Of a stretch of DNA of 64,000 bases, positions 61,645 to 64,000 are shown in pieces. The stretch lies in the NCBI GenBank assembly GCA_035439445.1, contig DAORKG010000004.1:85232-149231 (forward strand). The letters are read 5' to 3'. This DNA comes from UBA4416 sp035439445 (lineage in GTDB: Bacteria > Bacteroidota > Bacteroidia > B-17B0 > Aurantibacillaceae). Under the pieces are notes generated by a model that did not search any database, had not been told where the DNA came from, and was given only the letters and a program-made list of their open reading frames with translations. A program made the translations under genes and the position numbers. Position 1 is the stretch's first letter. The number at the start of each line of letters is the position of its first letter.

Positions 61645-62931
61645 TTACTTGATTATTAGTGATTTACGTTTATGAAACACTATTTTAAAAACATTTATAT
61701 TATATAATACGGCCGCTACGATTAAACAAATTGCGCCTATTAGAATGAGATTTTCACACGATACAATAATGCCTGTCAATGCAGTCAAAAAACCCGCTAA
61801 AAATGCATACAATTGGATATTTGCTATGCTTTCCGAATAGATGTCTTTCGGTAAAGGCGCTTGAGCATTTCCTGAATAGTTCTGATAATTTTTTAACCAA
61901 GAGATGAAGGCTAAATTTTTAAATGTTTGTCCTAAAATTAATAAACTTATAAATCCAAATAAAATACTAAAGGTTAAGGCAATAGATAATTGGTTTTTTA
62001 TTTTTTCGTCTGTTATTATGGTTTTTAAAATTACCCATATACTAACTGGGATGATAATTAGAATAAATGAAATAAATGTGTGTTTAAGACCTATGTCTAA
62101 ATTCTTCTTTAATCTGTTTTGATAGGCTTCTTTTATATACATCAGAAAAAGCACTAAAGAAATAACGATTGGAATAACATAGATAAACGATCTGTTGATG
62201 CCATTAAAAAAGATACTATCAATTATAAATCCTAATAATCCAACGTTTAATAGATAATAGGCATAATTTAACCGTTTTTTATTTAGTTTTCCTGAAATTA
62301 AAAACATTGGAACCAGTCGGGAAGCTACACCAATAATTAAACATAAAAACCAACCTACAAGCCCTATATGGGCATGGATCTTCAAAAAATATATATGTTC
62401 TTTTGGTAAAAAGGTATAACGAAAATTAAATGCTAATAACACTCCCAAAAATACAGTCATCCAAAACCAAATAACAGAACTTACTAAAAAGTCTGATTCA
62501 ATATTTTTTTCATCAGCTTTATGAGTGGTTAAGAATATATTAAAAGTAAATAAACTAATCCCGATAAATAACAAGGATGAGGTCGCTTGCAATAAATAAC
62601 CCACATTAAATTGCCAAAAACAATAAGCCAGCATTATTGTGCCAATCAAAATTAAGAGGTATGACACCTGAGCTAGTTTTAAACTAAAAAGCTTGCTATT
62701 TGAAATTACAGGAGCCAGTTGGTACAATGAACCTATAATTACCATACTTATCCAGCCAAGAGTTGTAATATGCGTAATGGCTAATAGTTTAGGATGAAAA
62801 TAGTGGCCTATAAAAGATTGATAAGAAAATAAGACTAAGCAACAAATAACCAAAAAAAGAATACTAGCTGTAATGTAATGAAGCATTACAACATTAGCAG
62901 TTTTTACATCTTTTATGTTTGGCTGTATCAC
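61645..62931 (-). CDS. Haem-copper-oxidase/NnrS-like 12-helix membrane protein
   Basis: A 428-residue polytopic protein with about twelve helices. Conserved-looking histidines sit in helices: VVMLHYITASILF, LAITHITTLGWISMVIIG and FLKIHAHIGLVGWFLC (His-Ala-His). This pattern is seen in small proteins related to subunit I of haem-copper oxidases (NorB/CcoN) and to NnrS. The full CuB ligand set of a terminal oxidase or NO reductase is not evident and no cytochrome c subunit adjoins, so a complete NO reductase is not claimed. It overlaps the DUF2249 gene by one base. Most likely haem-binding, in NO handling. Confidence 0.6.
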   Translation of the reverse strand: MIQPNIKDVKTANVVMLHYITASILFLVICCLVLFSYQSFIGHYFHPKLLAITHITTLGWISMVIIGSLYQLAPVISNSKLFSLKLAQVSYLLILIGTIMLAYCFWQFNVGYLLQATSSLLFIGISLFTFNIFLTTHKADEKNIESDFLVSSVIWFWMTVFLGVLLAFNFRYTFLPKEHIYFLKIHAHIGLVGWFLCLIIGVASRLVPMFLISGKLNKKRLNYAYYLLNVGLLGFIIDSIFFNGINRSFIYVIPIVISLVLFLMYIKEAYQNRLKKNLDIGLKHTFISFILIIIPVSIWVILKTIITDEKIKNQLSIALTFSILFGFISLLILGQTFKNLAFISWLKNYQNYSGNAQAPLPKDIYSESIANIQLYAFLAGFLTALTGIIVSCENLILIGAICLIVAAVLYNINVFKIVFHKRKSLIIK

Positions 62932-63737
62932 TATTTAAAGATATATAATTTCACATCATCTTCTTTTATTTCCTGAATATGCCATTTATAACCTCTTTCT
63001 GAAAGTTCTGGAAATAAAAATTTAGGTACTTTTTTATGATGAACAAATAATAGATAATCGTCCTGTAATAATAATAGTTCATTTAAAATAGTAGACATAG
63101 GTAATGGCATTTCTAAATTTCTTACATCTATCTCTTTAATGTTTGTTTTATATTTTTTTAATAGTTCTGCAGATTCTTCTTTGCTTTTGTCTTGATTTAA
63201 GTCAATCGTTTTGCTTGTGCTTATTTGTTTTTTGAAATAAGTATGTACCAATTGTTTGTCTTTATAAATTGTTTGATGTGTATATCCTTTTTTTGATAAA
63301 ATATTTATTAAAGGAATTGGCTCAAATGTATTAATGATATTTAGAGTATATCCATCAGGTAGTTTTTCTAGTGAGTCCATTATAATATTAAATGGATCTT
63401 TATTTTGTTTTAATATTCCTCTTACATCTAATTCTTCTATATTACCATTTTCGAAATTATTTATACACAAAGCCTCTTCCTCTTTTGTGTCATCAACATT
63501 CTTAGCTGCACTTGTTTCGAATGTAAATCCCAGAGGAGACAGTTTGTTGTAAAAATCATAAATAGATACTCCTCCTATTTTTGAAGCTTGTTTTATCGTT
63601 ACTCTTGATGCGAGTGTTTTTCGAAGAATAGGGATTCTCAATTTTTCAAAATGTTTCGACAGAGATACAATAGCATCAATAGCCTCAGGCGTATCATTTA
63701 TGATTTTTGATATTTTAGTGTTTTCATCTATATGCAT
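62931..63737 (-). CDS. DUF1858-DUF2249-DUF2249 protein
   Basis: A 268-residue cytoplasmic protein. Residues ~1-75 are a DUF1858 domain (DENTKISKIINDTPEAIDAIV, RVTIKQASKIGGVSIYDF). Residues ~100-165 (ELDVRGILKQNKDPFNIIMD...PIPLINILSKKGY) and ~200-268 (EIDVRNLEMPLPMSTILNELLLL...FPELSERGYKW) are two DUF2249 domains with the LDVR(x)L opening. DUF2249 proteins cluster with hemerythrin and NO-stress genes in many genomes; their reaction is unknown. It follows the RIC gene with a terminator hairpin between them. Confidence 0.85.
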   Translation of the reverse strand: MHIDENTKISKIINDTPEAIDAIVSLSKHFEKLRIPILRKTLASRVTIKQASKIGGVSIYDFYNKLSPLGFTFETSAAKNVDDTKEEEALCINNFENGNIEELDVRGILKQNKDPFNIIMDSLEKLPDGYTLNIINTFEPIPLINILSKKGYTHQTIYKDKQLVHTYFKKQISTSKTIDLNQDKSKEESAELLKKYKTNIKEIDVRNLEMPLPMSTILNELLLLQDDYLLFVHHKKVPKFLFPELSERGYKWHIQEIKEDDVKLYIFK

Positions 63738-63751
63738 GGCAGTAAAAATAT

Positions 63752-63773
63752 ACAGGCCTCTTTAGAGGCCTGT
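63752..63773 (-). terminator. Terminator after the RIC gene
   Basis: ACAGGCCTCT-TT-AGAGGCCTGT is a perfect 10-base inverted repeat between the RIC and DUF2249 genes. On the minus strand it is followed by ATATTTTTAC, a moderate T-rich tract. Confidence 0.7.
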
Positions 63774-63780
63774 TGAGTGA

Positions 63781-64000
63781 TTATAATAATTCTGATTCTA
63801 ATTTTATACTTTTAGGGAATAAAATATTATTCTCTAAATGAATATGTTGATGTAAATCATTTTCAAATTCTTCTAATTTTTTATAAGAAAGTTTGTATGT
63901 TGTACAGGCATCTTCAGGTGGTGTATAATCGTTAGATAGCTCTCGGATAGTTTTAAATATATTTCCAACTACATCGTGTTCGTGTTCCATCATTCTGATT
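63781..64000 (-). CDS. RIC/YtfE/ScdA-type di-iron hemerythrin (C-terminal part, runs off window)
   Basis: The frame continues past position 64000, so the protein starts outside. The visible C-terminal ~72 residues hold the hemerythrin-like iron ligands MMEHEHDVVGNIF and HQHIHLENNILFPKS, which match Repair of Iron Centres proteins (YtfE, ScdA, NorA). These repair Fe-S clusters damaged by NO and may release or bind NO. It is first in a minus-strand run with DUF2249, the haem-copper-like protein and DUF59. Confidence 0.85.
   Translation of the reverse strand, partial: IRMMEHEHDVVGNIFKTIRELSNDYTPPEDACTTYKLSYKKLEEFENDLHQHIHLENNILFPKSIKLESELL

Noticed and set aside
61645..62931. Full nitric oxide reductase (NorB) call
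   Set aside because: Haem-type His motifs are present but the CuB ligand set and a NorC partner were not found.

Overview
This is a low-GC Bacteroidota chromosome segment, most likely from a Flavobacteriia/Sphingobacteriia-type lineage (exact family not determinable by eye). The evidence is: several type IX secretion (T9SS) cargo proteins with type A or type B ('gliding motility-associated') C-terminal sorting domains, a PorP/SprF protein, Bacteroidota-style -7 elements (TAnnTTTG) before several genes, and DUF4846, MepB and FucP/NagP-type genes typical of the phylum. I see no rRNA, insertion sequence, prophage or CRISPR array.

Layout. 1-6.8 kb: start of a PgpH-type 7TM-HD phosphodiesterase (cut by the window edge) and two large T9SS type B cargo proteins, one carrying a perfect 255-bp in-frame tandem duplication. 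6.9-18.7 kb: mostly housekeeping and accessory genes on the plus strand (M20 dipeptidase, HI0933-type flavoprotein, a methyltransferase-glycosyltransferase fusion, secreted phospholipase D-like protein, cytochrome P460-like lipoprotein, SirB-cytochrome c fusion, HflX), with a MepB-like protein and a double amidohydrolase on the minus strand. 18.7-31.3 kb: a tightly packed minus-strand run with a sugar MFS transporter, a hypothetical protein, GH20 hexosaminidase, glycosylasparaginase, CutC, GH2 beta-mannosidase, GH92 alpha-mannosidase and a TlpA-like thioredoxin. Together these enzymes would dismantle an asparagine-linked glycan (GlcNAc, Asn-GlcNAc, beta-Man and alpha-Man linkages). 31.4-47 kb: core genes (RlmI-like methyltransferase, trmD, ftsX, DUF4846, geranylgeranyl-reductase-like oxidoreductase, tRNA-His, nadB, ribE, exonuclease III, a peptide-type binding lipoprotein) and a very large predicted outer-membrane protein. 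47-53.2 kb: a palindromic intergenic repeat, a PorP/SprF protein paired with a 1.5-thousand-residue T9SS adhesin, and the stump of another secreted protein. 53.2-64 kb: a STAS-like protein and a nitrogen-oxide island.

The nitrogen-oxide island is the functional highlight. A cytochrome c lipoprotein, a clade II (Sec/lipoprotein type) nitrous oxide reductase nosZ, a NosB-like membrane protein, nosL, nosD, nosF and nosY form an N2O respiration operon. It is followed by a group 3 truncated haemoglobin. On the opposite strand lie a DUF59 protein, a haem-copper-oxidase/NnrS-like membrane protein, a DUF1858-DUF2249-DUF2249 protein and the end of a RIC/YtfE-type di-iron hemerythrin. Upstream of the operon are two perfect 16-bp palindromes, 45 bp apart, with an FNR-like half-site (ATGAT-N4-ATCAT). 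The nearer one is about 41-43 bp before the predicted transcription start. No nitrite or nitric oxide reductase gene is in the window, so it supports N2O reduction and NO handling, not complete denitrification.

Two genes (3992 minus and 35090 plus) clearly have conserved N-termini beginning before any ATG, GTG or TTG in frame; in both, an ATT codon sits exactly where a signal-peptide start is expected.
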